Shown: positions 7,843-15,454, numbered from the stretch's first letter. The stretch: 41,400 nt of DNA from Elusimicrobiaceae bacterium (GCA_017528825.1 JAFXOI010000020.1:1-41400), one strand, 5' to 3'. The notes: generated by a model from the sequence alone, not told the origin. Translations and numbers: made by a program.

Positions 7843-7968
7843 TTATTTGAGAGAATTTCTATTAGATATTGCCTCTTCAATTAAAGATTCAAGATGACTT
7901 TCTATATTAGCATCTATCCATCTTCTGATAGCATCATTACTGTCTCTTTTCTTTACTAAATTTCACAT
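7843..7968 (-). pseudogene. Broken small ORF (about 40 residues)
   Basis: A strong AGGAG precedes ATG (7968-7966), but the second codon is TGA. The same frame then stays open to 7843 and encodes a plausible small helical protein ending RRWIDANIESHLESLIEEA plus a short tail. Reading GTG at 7967 gives VKFSKEKRQ and then stops, so a one-base change would join a good start (KFSKEKR) to the open frame. I interpret this as a recently broken small gene. The rest of 7624-8105 shows only AT-rich sequence and the hairpins noted separately. Confidence 0.4.
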
Positions 7969-8136
7969 TTTTACTCCTAATCATTTGCTATTTGTATAAT
8001 GTAAAAATATAATATCAATATATTATTATTTTTGGATATAAAATAAGATAAATTTTCATTTTTACATACTATTTGCTAAAATATCAATATCTTATTTGAG
8101 GAGTTTATAGTACAGCCCAAACAATGGCGTAACTTA

Positions 8137-8359
8137 CAATTTAATCTGTTTTTGGAATCCTATAGAGAATAGGATTGCACCTTGGTGATAAACCAAAGTT
8201 CAATGAGAGTCCAAAAATAGCTGGTTTAGGCAGAACGTAGAAGGAAGTCATGAGCCTTCTATGCTCTGCCAAGTGTATCTATTAGAGCATTAATAGATAC
8301 CACGGCTGTTTAGGATCTAAGGCACTCTCATTGACTTAGTACTAGGCGGCCGTTTTTTT
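8137..8359 (+). ncRNA. Structured RNA, copy 1, upstream of polysaccharide operon
   Basis: The helices can be traced by eye. P1 is 8146-8156 with 8210-8220 and encloses P2 (8156-8163/8169-8176; P1 and P2 share one base at the junction) and P3 (8179-8186/8192-8199). P4 is 8229-8244/8255-8270, P5 8275-8284/8291-8300, and P6 8302-8308/8347-8353, followed by seven T. TCAATGAGAG (8200-8209) pairs perfectly with CTCTCATTGA (8325-8334) inside the P6 loop, a pseudoknot. The same architecture recurs at 26484-26264 with different stem sequences. A -10-like TATAGT lies at 8106-8111. The first gene of the operon begins 74 nt after the T-run. I do not recognise it as a known RNA class. Confidence 0.75.
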
Positions 8360-8433
8360 ATATCTCGTTTTTATTCTTCTCTATAGGATATAGTATTTAG
8401 TCAGTAGTTTTGATTTATACCTAGGAGGAGAAT

Positions 8434-9108
8434 ATGACTGTTAATGCTATATTATTCGATTTAGATGTATTCATAGATACAAAAAGATGTTATTATGAAG
8501 TGCTAAACACAGCCTTAACAAAGAAAGGATTTGCTCCTCTGTCTTATTCAGGATATTTAACGCAATTTAATTGTTTACCTACCGACTTAATACTTAGAAT
8601 TCATATCCCAAATCAAACTCAAGAAACATATGTTGAAATCGAAAAATTAATGCAGTATTTCTATCGTTACATAGATCCGCAACTTTGTGTAGTAAATCCT
8701 TGTTTTCTCAAAACATTAAGAGCGCTCAAACGGAAGGGGTATCATTTAGCTGTATATACCCCATTGGATGAAGTTATTGCTTCCGAAATACTAAATAAAA
8801 GTAATTTGCTCTCCTTATTTGACAACTCATTTTTTAATCAGAAGGTTCAAGCAGACTATTCTCTTTCGAGCTTGTACCTCAATATATTTAAAAAAATGGG
8901 GGTTTCAGCAGACCAAGTGTTAATTTGTACGGCTCCACAAAGAAATAAATCTGTTATTGAATCACTAAAAACTCATCTGTTCTTGACTAATGGAAATAAT
9001 TTTAGTGTGGAATCAATAATGCAAGTTATAGAACACGCTGATAAACACAGAAACTATTTATTTCCTCACAGTAAAAGAAAATTTCGTTTCAAAGAATATA
9101 TTTCTTAG
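8434..9108 (+). CDS. HAD-superfamily protein with degenerate active site
   Basis: This 224-residue protein keeps the HAD/Gph-type fold outline: motif I ILFDLDVFIDT with both Asp of DxD, a helical cap (about 20-85), motif II region LAVYTPLDE, and a motif IV position at VLICTAPQRNKSVIE. The Thr after DxDG is missing in motif I, and the acidic GDsxxD pair of motif IV is absent, so catalysis is doubtful. ATG follows AGGAGGAG closely. It heads the six-gene surface-sugar operon and is spaced 11 nt from the nucleotidyltransferase. It could be a binding or regulatory partner rather than a phosphatase. Confidence 0.7.
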   Translation: MTVNAILFDLDVFIDTKRCYYEVLNTALTKKGFAPLSYSGYLTQFNCLPTDLILRIHIPNQTQETYVEIEKLMQYFYRYIDPQLCVVNPCFLKTLRALKRKGYHLAVYTPLDEVIASEILNKSNLLSLFDNSFFNQKVQADYSLSSLYLNIFKKMGVSADQVLICTAPQRNKSVIESLKTHLFLTNGNNFSVESIMQVIEHADKHRNYLFPHSKRKFRFKEYIS

Positions 9109-9119
9109 CGGAGCATAAT

Positions 9120-9857
9120 ATGAAATGCAATGTGATTATTCCTATGGCAGGAGCAGGAAGTCGATTTAGGGCATCAGGATATGCCTTGCCAAAGCCATTT
9201 ATTGAGTTTGAAGGAAAAATGATGATTGAGCATGTATTAGCATCTTTTTCTGCAATTCAATCACATATTATTTTAGTGCTTCAGGAAAAATTTTTAGAAG
9301 AACAAAAAGAGCAACTTGCAAAAATACAACAGCATTACCCAATTGATTTTGTAACTGTGCCAAAATTAACAATGGGCGCCGCCATTACTGCATTGGCTGC
9401 ACATAAAAAAATAGACCCTAATTTTGACTTATTATTTGCTGATTCTGATAATATATTCTCTCCTAAGGATGTTAAAGATTTTTTAATTAATGTCCGAGAA
9501 AGAGACCTAGCAGGAGCAATGCTTACTTTCTTTTCGAATAAACCTTGTTTTTCCTATGCCAAAACAAATGAGGAAGGATATTTAATTGAGACGAAAGAAA
9601 AAGAAGTTATTTCTTGCCATGCTATTGCAGGTATGTATTATTTTAAGGCATTAGAAGTATTTAAAGATGCAGTGATAGATATGATTGTAGAGGCGGATTT
9701 ATCGAAGGGAGAATTTTACATGTCAAATGTGTTTAATCATTTGAAAAAATTTACTTCTCAAATTGGACTCTATGATATAGAACATTTTGATTGTGTCGGC
9801 ACACCAGAGCAGTTAAATGAGTATTTAAAGAGGAATCATCATGCAAGAATTCAATAA
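9120..9857 (+). CDS. Sugar-phosphate nucleotidyltransferase
   Basis: This 245-residue NTP-transferase has the Rossmann-like start IIPMAGAGSRF (G-x-G-x-R), then LPKPFIEFEGK with the substrate Lys, and a metal-binding LLFADSDNIFS (about 100-110). GTPEQLNEYL near the end is typical of glucose-1-phosphate or mannose-1-phosphate nucleotidyltransferases. It would activate a sugar or polyol phosphate with a nucleotide in the cytoplasm for transfer to a surface glycan. The exact substrate cannot be read from sequence. It is the second gene of the operon and overlaps the next gene by 17 nt. Confidence 0.85.
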   Translation: MKCNVIIPMAGAGSRFRASGYALPKPFIEFEGKMMIEHVLASFSAIQSHIILVLQEKFLEEQKEQLAKIQQHYPIDFVTVPKLTMGAAITALAAHKKIDPNFDLLFADSDNIFSPKDVKDFLINVRERDLAGAMLTFFSNKPCFSYAKTNEEGYLIETKEKEVISCHAIAGMYYFKALEVFKDAVIDMIVEADLSKGEFYMSNVFNHLKKFTSQIGLYDIEHFDCVGTPEQLNEYLKRNHHARIQ

Positions 9858-11523
9858 TATTGTTCTATTTGGTGGTAAGACAAAAAACGAGAATATGCCT
9901 ATGGGGTTTTATTCTTCTCTGTCACTCTTACCTTTAAGAGGAAAGTCTATAATTTGGTGGCAGTTAGAAAATTTGAAAAGTTATGGAATAGATCAAGTAA
10001 TTTTAGCCATCACCAAGGATAATATTAAGCTAGCAGATTATGTAAAAAATGTCTTAGCTGCTCATTTCCAAATACAGCTAGTACAAGTAGGAAGTAATAA
10101 AAATATTTTATCATCACTCAAATATGCCTTGCGTAAGGCTGATATGAATCTGCCAACTCGGGTTATTCTGGGAGATTGTTTTATTCCTGAAAGTATTAAT
10201 GATGAAACAGATGTATTGTTTACATCAAATAAAATTGTTTCTTCTAAAAATTGGTGCCTTGTAGATAAGAATTCAAAGGGGTATTTAAAATTTATTGATA
10301 AGGAATTAAATATTCCGTTACAGAATAAAGAAGCTTTGGTAGGATATTTTTCATTTTCAGATACTAAGTTCTTGTTACATTGTTGTACCAAAGCCCGTAT
10401 TATGCTTAAAAAAGAAATTTCTACCGCTTTGGAAATGTACCAGCAAAAGTATCCTATTACTACTAAAAAAATAGAAGATTGGTATGATTTGAGACATACT
10501 TCGGGTCTTATTAAATTAAAGAATACTTTGTTTAGTGTTCGAGATTTTAATTCTATTACGGTAGATACGTCGTTAGGCACGCTTACTAAATCCAGCACCA
10601 AAATACAAAAGCTTGAAGATGAAGCCTATTGGTTTAATCACTTACCAAATGAGCTAAAAATTTTAACTCCACGTTTTATTAGCTTTACAAAAGGAAATCA
10701 TAAGGCTGAGTTAACCCAGGAATTGTATGGTTATCCATCTTTGCAAGAATTGTACTTGTCGGGAGAAGTGAATATAGAAGATTTTAGTTATATTTTGGAA
10801 AAATTATTTGCATTGCACAAAAGATTTGAGAAATATACTAGTAAAGAAAATGAATCAGCTTTACGATGGCTATATGTAGATAAGACTGCGGAAAGAATAG
10901 AGGAATTAAAACGGCAAAAAGTATATTGGCAACAATTATTCCGAGAAGATATTTTGACAATTAATGCTACCTCTTACCACGGAATTCATTATTTAAAAGA
11001 AGAAATCATCAAATATGCCACAAGAATAAGCAAAAATATACCGCAAACCATTATTCATGGAGATTACTGTTTTTCCAATATATTATTTGATTCGTCCAAT
11101 TATACATTTCGGTTAATAGACCCACGTGGCAGATTGGATGCTGAAGCTACTATTTATGGGGATCCTCGCTATGATATTGCTAAATTGAGGCACAGTGTAT
11201 GTGGATTGTATGATTTTATTGTGCAGGGGTTATTTAAAATTAGTGAAAAACAGAAAAACTTTGAATATAAAATTTTTGCCATGCCAGAATATGCAGTACT
11301 AGAAAATATCTTTGATAGATTGGCTGTTCAGAATGGATATAATCCCCAAGATATTAAGTTTATAGAGGGACTTTTGTTTTTGTCAATGATCCCTCTTCAC
11401 AAGGACAATTTTAATAGACAGAAAATGTTTTATATACGAGCAGTAGAATTACTAAATGATGTGTTAAGTCAGGCAAAAGAGGAAATTAATTATGGAAAAA
11501 AAGACCTTAAGAATATGCATTGA
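9841..11523 (+). CDS. Nucleotidyltransferase-like / APH-type kinase fusion
   Basis: This 560-residue protein has two parts. Residues 1-about 235 resemble an NTP-transferase (IVLFGGKTKNENMP, then LLPLRGKSIIWWQLENL), but the G-x-G-x-R loop is not conserved. Residues about 260-540 resemble the aminoglycoside phosphotransferase/choline kinase fold, with Brenner motif IIHGDYCFSNILFD and the metal-binding Asp in FRLIDPRGRL. Such pairings occur in capsule and LPS loci that attach small phosphorylated groups. The start overlaps the previous gene by 17 nt (GAGGAATC upstream), and the end overlaps the next gene by 32 nt, indicating one operon. Substrate unknown. Confidence 0.75.
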   Translation: MQEFNNIVLFGGKTKNENMPMGFYSSLSLLPLRGKSIIWWQLENLKSYGIDQVILAITKDNIKLADYVKNVLAAHFQIQLVQVGSNKNILSSLKYALRKADMNLPTRVILGDCFIPESINDETDVLFTSNKIVSSKNWCLVDKNSKGYLKFIDKELNIPLQNKEALVGYFSFSDTKFLLHCCTKARIMLKKEISTALEMYQQKYPITTKKIEDWYDLRHTSGLIKLKNTLFSVRDFNSITVDTSLGTLTKSSTKIQKLEDEAYWFNHLPNELKILTPRFISFTKGNHKAELTQELYGYPSLQELYLSGEVNIEDFSYILEKLFALHKRFEKYTSKENESALRWLYVDKTAERIEELKRQKVYWQQLFREDILTINATSYHGIHYLKEEIIKYATRISKNIPQTIIHGDYCFSNILFDSSNYTFRLIDPRGRLDAEATIYGDPRYDIAKLRHSVCGLYDFIVQGLFKISEKQKNFEYKIFAMPEYAVLENIFDRLAVQNGYNPQDIKFIEGLLFLSMIPLHKDNFNRQKMFYIRAVELLNDVLSQAKEEINYGKKDLKNMH

Positions 11524-11869
11524 TTTAGATGGAACTATTTGCACAATTAAAAAGCCAAATGAGAGTTATGCAGATGTCAAAGTACAACCTGGAGCAAAAG
11601 AATTCATAGATGCTTTAAAAGCTGACGGACACACGATTATTATCAATACTGCACGCAATATGAAAACACAGGGACATAATGTAGGAAAAGTAATGAAAAA
11701 TATTGGCAAAATCACCCTAGACTGGTTGGATGAACACGAAATACAATACGACGAGATTTTCTTTGGTAAACCCAACGCTGATATTACTATAGACGATAGA
11801 GTGGTACGCTTTACTGATTGGAAGAATATACAGATTGAAGATCTTGTTAAAATCGCGAAGGAGAGATAG
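11492..11869 (+). CDS. HAD phosphatase, capsule-biosynthesis type
   Basis: This compact HAD phosphatase has 125 residues and an intact active site: ICIDLDGTIC (DxDGT), IIINTARN (motif II Thr), and GKPNADITIDDRVVRF with the motif III Lys and motif IV acidic pair. Small C0-type HAD proteins of this kind are frequent in capsular polysaccharide loci and dephosphorylate a sugar or polyol phosphate. The start lies inside the end of the preceding gene, with GAGG upstream, so translation is coupled. In contrast to the degenerate HAD gene at 8434 this one should be active. The substrate is not predictable here. Confidence 0.85.
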   Translation: MEKKTLRICIDLDGTICTIKKPNESYADVKVQPGAKEFIDALKADGHTIIINTARNMKTQGHNVGKVMKNIGKITLDWLDEHEIQYDEIFFGKPNADITIDDRVVRFTDWKNIQIEDLVKIAKER

Positions 11870-11875
11870 ATCATT

Positions 11876-13033
11876 ATGAAATATGCGATTGTTACCCCGA
11901 CGTATGCTCCACATTTTAAATTTGTAGATAAATATTTAAAAAGTTATAACCGTTATGTACAAGATAAAGAGCAGATAGAAATCATATTTACAATTTCTAA
12001 AGATGAGAAGGAATCTTTTTCTAAAATATTAGAAAAGTATTCAAATCTTAATATTAAAATTATTCTCTTCGAAGATTTGCTTGCTAAATATAATATTGTT
12101 TATACGCCACAAGAATTGCTGGAAAGATATAAAAAATATTCATTTCAAACATTAAAGAAATTTTATACTATGCTAGACTCAGATGCTGATTATTTCTTAG
12201 TCTTAGATTCTGAATCTATGTGGATTAGACCGACCGTAATGACAGAGTTATTTGAAAATTATTATAAACATCCTTTTTTAATATATTCATCAATAAGGAA
12301 GCGCCCTTGTGTTGATCCTTTTACTCAGAATGTTATTCAAAATGTTAATTATCTATTGAATAAAAAATGTGATAAATGGTTTTTAGAGAATTTTATATGG
12401 TTTTATGACAAAATACATTTAAAACGACTCTTTAGCGAGTTTGGGTCTCCAATTCAACTAGTAAAGAAAATATATGATTTACAGCATGAAAGTAGTATTG
12501 AAGCAGGGGTTTTTGAGATAGTATTGTATCAAACATATTTATACCACAATAGCAGTGCTTATAAATATCGTGTAATTGATGCTGACAAGCTTCTTGCAGA
12601 ACATCTAAATAAAACAGAATTAGAGTTTTATAGGAAACGACATGATTTATATTTTCAAGGAAATTGCGGTCTTCTAGAGCGTATTATGAGTTTATTATCT
12701 AAATCTAATTACCAAAAATTAGCTAAACTATGTAAAAGTCAGAGTTTTAGTATTATTCGATGTGAAACACATCATCTGGAAGATTATTTATTACAAAAAG
12801 CATTTTTAGATATTCTACAACCTAATATTTTAGCGGCATCGCAAGATCACGCATTTGGGGTAAGTAACTCCTATTCGATTTTACTTAAAAAAACTAAATA
12901 TTATCTGAAATTGCAGAAACATGTTAAGCGATTCGGTGAATTTCTGAATAATTTTTTTGAGCCAATTGCTATTGTATATTATGCAATTAGAGTATTGTTG
13001 TATATCCCCAAATTCTATAAACGGTACAAATAA
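11876..13033 (+). CDS. Glycosyltransferase-like protein (DUF6492-like)
   Basis: This 385-residue protein begins like a GT-A glycosyltransferase: YAIVTPTYAPHFKFVDKYL, a strand-helix repeat (EQIEIIFTISKDE), and a DxD-like acidic motif in ADYFLVLDSESMWIRP (about 100-115). Related proteins are annotated as family DUF6492 in polysaccharide clusters. The C-terminus (about 340-385) is aromatic and basic and may touch the membrane. AAGGAGAG precedes ATG. It follows the HAD phosphatase by 6 nt and overlaps the WavE-like gene by 1 nt. Donor and acceptor are unknown. Confidence 0.65.
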   Translation: MKYAIVTPTYAPHFKFVDKYLKSYNRYVQDKEQIEIIFTISKDEKESFSKILEKYSNLNIKIILFEDLLAKYNIVYTPQELLERYKKYSFQTLKKFYTMLDSDADYFLVLDSESMWIRPTVMTELFENYYKHPFLIYSSIRKRPCVDPFTQNVIQNVNYLLNKKCDKWFLENFIWFYDKIHLKRLFSEFGSPIQLVKKIYDLQHESSIEAGVFEIVLYQTYLYHNSSAYKYRVIDADKLLAEHLNKTELEFYRKRHDLYFQGNCGLLERIMSLLSKSNYQKLAKLCKSQSFSIIRCETHHLEDYLLQKAFLDILQPNILAASQDHAFGVSNSYSILLKKTKYYLKLQKHVKRFGEFLNNFFEPIAIVYYAIRVLLYIPKFYKRYK

Positions 13034-14133
13034 TGACTCTATATAAAGATATCTCTGTGGTGGTGCAAGGAACTGTAGATCCTACCCAGACGCCTACGTG
13101 TTTGGCCTCTGTCCGCAGATGTTTGCCTGGTTCTACCCTTATCTTGTCTACATGGCAAGGGAGTAATGTGGATGGGTTGGAATATGATGAATTGGTCCTA
13201 AGCAAAGATCCAGGAGGAATTAAGAGCAAAGATTTAGAAGAAAAGACTTTTTATAACAATACAAATCGTATGATCTTGGGTGTTCAAGAAGGGCTGAAAA
13301 AAGTACGTACCCCTTATACACTCAAACTTCGTAGCGATATTATTTTACATGATGCAGATTTTCTAAATTATTGGGATAAATTCTCTGTACGAGATTCACA
13401 ATACAGCTTATTCCAACACAGAGTTCTTAATTACTATTTATTTACCCCTCAATTTGGCAATTATTATGGGAGGAAATTTCCAAGTTTATTTCATCCGTCT
13501 GATTGGATGTTTTTTGGGTTAACGGAAGATATTCAATTTTTATATTCCATACCCTTACAACCAGATCCAGAATATTCGCTGTGGTGGACTATACATCAAA
13601 AACCACCTCATCAAGTTAATTGTTGGCCCGCTAGCCAATGGCGTTATTCTCCAGAGCAATATTTATTCTATTCTGCAGTTAAAAAGCGATTTCCTACTAT
13701 TTCATTTGAGCATTATCTAGATGTTACGCGTAAAAAAGAGGATTTCTCACGTCGAATGATGATAAATAATTTTGTAATTTTAGATTACAGACAATGGCAT
13801 ATTTCTATGTCTAAATATCAAGAAGACATGGGAAAAATTCCGTATGGCCAAACCTCTCATGCTCAATGGCAAGAAGATTATAAAAACTATTGTGATCCTT
13901 CGTTTTATGTGTCATGGCAGCAGCGACTATTTAAATATTATCACTTAATCAAACCAAAAAAAATTGAGTGGGAAAAAAGGCTAACTCGAAAATTATTTTC
14001 GCGTGTATACAAATGGTATATTTATAAAAAATATGCCAAGTATCCTATTAAATTAAAGCAAAAATTAGCTGCTTTTGAGCCATCTGATAATTATTATATA
14101 TACGTAGAAGATAGGCCCCGATATATGAAGTAA
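13033..14133 (+). CDS. WavE-like lipopolysaccharide synthesis protein
   Basis: This 366-residue protein matches the WavE family pattern: start ISVVVQGTVDP, LILSTWQGSNVDGLEYDELV, NNTNRMILGVQEGLKKV, TPYTLKLRSDIIL (about 90-110) and PSDWMFFGLTEDI near 155. Members occur in LPS core or O-chain loci and are presumed glycosyltransferases. It shares one base with the stop of the previous gene and is last in the operon. The C-terminal 80 residues are rich in Tyr, Lys and Arg. No membrane segment is seen. Confidence 0.75.
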   Translation: MTLYKDISVVVQGTVDPTQTPTCLASVRRCLPGSTLILSTWQGSNVDGLEYDELVLSKDPGGIKSKDLEEKTFYNNTNRMILGVQEGLKKVRTPYTLKLRSDIILHDADFLNYWDKFSVRDSQYSLFQHRVLNYYLFTPQFGNYYGRKFPSLFHPSDWMFFGLTEDIQFLYSIPLQPDPEYSLWWTIHQKPPHQVNCWPASQWRYSPEQYLFYSAVKKRFPTISFEHYLDVTRKKEDFSRRMMINNFVILDYRQWHISMSKYQEDMGKIPYGQTSHAQWQEDYKNYCDPSFYVSWQQRLFKYYHLIKPKKIEWEKRLTRKLFSRVYKWYIYKKYAKYPIKLKQKLAAFEPSDNYYIYVEDRPRYMK

Positions 14134-14151
14134 TTTAGAGGTTATCTTTTT

Positions 14152-14311
14152 TTATTTAAACACCTTTTTTACTTGTTCAATAATCTGCTTGCTACGTTTG
14201 CAGATCAAGATTTGTTTGCCGTGCAAGGTCCAGCGTGTCTTGCTCCGTGGGTAAACCTTGGCCTAGAACAGTCGTGATGTGCTGCGCATTAAACCTTTCG
14301 GAAGGGAAAAA
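14152..14311 (-). pseudogene. C-terminal remnant of an unidentified gene, frameshifted
   Basis: On the minus strand one frame reads FPSERFNAQHITTVLGQG and continues through TEQDTLDLARQTNLD. A neighbouring frame carries on as ICKRSKQIIEQVKKVFK and stops at 14154-14152. Joined by one frameshift they make a convincing protein C-terminus, but no intact upstream part exists. It is probably the decayed end of an older cargo gene at the island border. The remaining sequence from 14312 to 14507 is AT-rich with no gene I can support. Confidence 0.35.
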
Positions 14312-14507
14312 TCTTAAAACAAATAAAATAATTAAAGAAAATAAAGAAATTATAGGTTTATAAAAAATATTTTTTAGCTATGGCGTCTTCGGAAAGAACT
14401 AGAAAATATCCGATAAATTGTTAAAAAAATAAACATAAAAATAAGAAATTTTTGAGTTTTTTACCTCATTTCTTCATTTTTCTCGTCGGTAAAGGTTCTA
14501 AAATAAG

Positions 14508-14529
14508 GTGTCCAAAAAGTGTCCATTTT
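14508..14529 (+). repeat. Right copy of 22-bp terminal repeat
   Basis: Identical to 3281-3302 and in the same orientation, about 105 bp inside the right border tRNA copy. No integrase gene adjoins it here, so it may be the trace of one that has been lost. Confidence 0.55.
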
Positions 14530-14564
14530 GGGTTAAAAATCATTAAATTTTGTTAAAGATGATT

Positions 14565-14597
14565 AAAAAAGCCTTCCGTTTAGTGAAAAGGCTTTTT
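14565..14597. terminator. Bidirectional hairpin terminator
   Basis: AAAAAAGCCTT (14565-14575) and AAGGCTTTTT (14588-14597) form a hairpin flanked by A and T runs, so it can act on both strands. It lies downstream of the degenerate tRNA-Ser copy on the minus strand, mirroring the terminator after the intact tRNA. Confidence 0.65.
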
Positions 14598-14632
14598 ATC
14601 GTTTTTTTCGTCGTGCATTAGTCAAATCAATT

Positions 14633-14719
14633 CGGAAAGCGAGGAACTCGGATCCTCGATACAGTTTCCCGTATATCAGTTTTCAAGACTGACGCCTTAA
14701 ACCGCTCGGCCACCCTTCC
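14633..14719 (-). pseudogene. Degenerate tRNA-Ser(UGA) copy, right border of island
   Basis: It is alignable to 3150-3236 over its full length with 7 differences in 86 positions, six of them in the 20 bases of the T-arm and 3' acceptor side. The T-loop becomes TCCGAGT, losing the invariant T at position 55. The acceptor stem has one G-U and one G-G pair. One T-stem pair has changed on both sides (G-C to A-T), keeping the stem. Anticodon and variable arms are identical to the intact gene. No -10 box as good as that of the intact copy is seen. A functional tRNA is possible but unlikely. Confidence 0.7.
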
Positions 14720-14788
14720 TCTTCTCTTATTTTATGAAATTTTGAAAGACCTGTCTGCACTTTCTATTTTTGCATGTTCCTAAACTGC

Positions 14789-14794
14789 TATAAT
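14789..14794 (+). promoter_or_regulatory. Extended -10 box of the backbone operon
   Basis: TATAAT preceded by TGC, about 18 nt before the radical SAM start codon. No good -35 is visible. It is probably the main promoter of the operon that starts at 14813. Confidence 0.55.
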
Positions 14795-14812
14795 TTATAA
14801 AGAGGCTTGTAT

Positions 14813-15454
14813 ATGGCAGAAAGGACTATTGTCTATCGTTTCAAAGAAGGTTTGTATATTAATTTAACAAACCGGTGCCCGAATTTGTGTGTTTTCTGTA
14901 TTAAAACAAAATGGCATATGCAATTTGATGGGCATAATTTGGATTTGGCCGGTCAAGAACCTACCGCGCAGGAAGTATTAATCGCTTTGGAAAAAGAGAT
15001 AACGAAGGCCCCGGTCAAGGAAGTAGTTTTTTGCGGGTATGGGGAATGTACCATGCGTTTAGACACCTTGGTGGAAATCGGGCGTAGCTTGAAACAAGCC
15101 CAACAACAAGGTAAATACCCGGCTTTTCCCATTCGCTTAAACACCAACGGACTGGGCAATTTAATCAATAAGCGTAACATTGTACCGGAGTTGAAACAAG
15201 CGGTAGACATCATTTGTGTCAGCCTCAATGCGGAAAATGAAACCTTGTGGCGCCAACTGGTTCGTCCGGCACCCGGATATGAAAACGGTTTCCCGGCAGT
15301 ATTGGATTTTATACATTTATGTTCCCAAGCCGGTTTTACACGGGTAACGGCCAGCTGTGTGGAAAACACGGGGGCCAATCCGCAAGCCGTACAGGCGTTA
15401 GCCTGCCAATATGGGGCCCAGTTTAATGAAAGGGAGTTTTTGGATGAACAATAA
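14813..15454 (+). CDS. Radical SAM protein, TatD-associated type
   Basis: This 213-residue radical SAM protein has its iron-sulfur Cys triad in NRCPNLCVFC (C-x3-C-x2-C, about residues 20-28), then the GYGECTMRLDTL glycine-rich strand (about 78-90) and LRLNTNGLGN-like residues near 115. Length and motifs fit the TatD-associated radical SAM family, whose reaction is not established. ATG at 14813 has GAGG 7 nt upstream; an earlier TTG at 14807 is less likely. It overlaps the next gene by 11 nt and heads the operon running to 19496. No TatD gene lies in the window. Confidence 0.8.
   Translation: MAERTIVYRFKEGLYINLTNRCPNLCVFCIKTKWHMQFDGHNLDLAGQEPTAQEVLIALEKEITKAPVKEVVFCGYGECTMRLDTLVEIGRSLKQAQQQGKYPAFPIRLNTNGLGNLINKRNIVPELKQAVDIICVSLNAENETLWRQLVRPAPGYENGFPAVLDFIHLCSQAGFTRVTASCVENTGANPQAVQALACQYGAQFNEREFLDEQ

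Larger units (their letters stand above)
3237..14632. mobile_element. Genomic island between two tRNA-Ser copies
   Basis: The segment is bounded by tRNA-Ser (3150-3236) and a degenerate same-orientation copy (14633-14719) that shares a 50-bp identical core (3171-3220 and 14654-14703). It is clearly more AT-rich than the flanks. It contains an ATPase, an integrase-excisionase-replication module, a structured RNA, a surface-polysaccharide operon and gene remnants. A 22-bp repeat lies just inside each end (3281-3302 and 14508-14529). The integrase at 4795-5790 is the only one inside it, but it may belong to a smaller nested module, so what moved the whole island is unresolved. Confidence 0.7.

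Noticed and set aside
7843-7968. Reading TGA as an amino acid to rescue the small open frame
   Set aside because: TGA is used as a normal stop at genuine gene ends here (for example the XRE repressor and tsaB), so recoding is not supported.
8137-8359. Interpreting the structured RNA as tmRNA, RNase P RNA, 6S RNA or a cobalamin riboswitch
   Set aside because: None of their hallmark sequences or helix orders is present, and two copies near surface genes do not fit these housekeeping RNAs.
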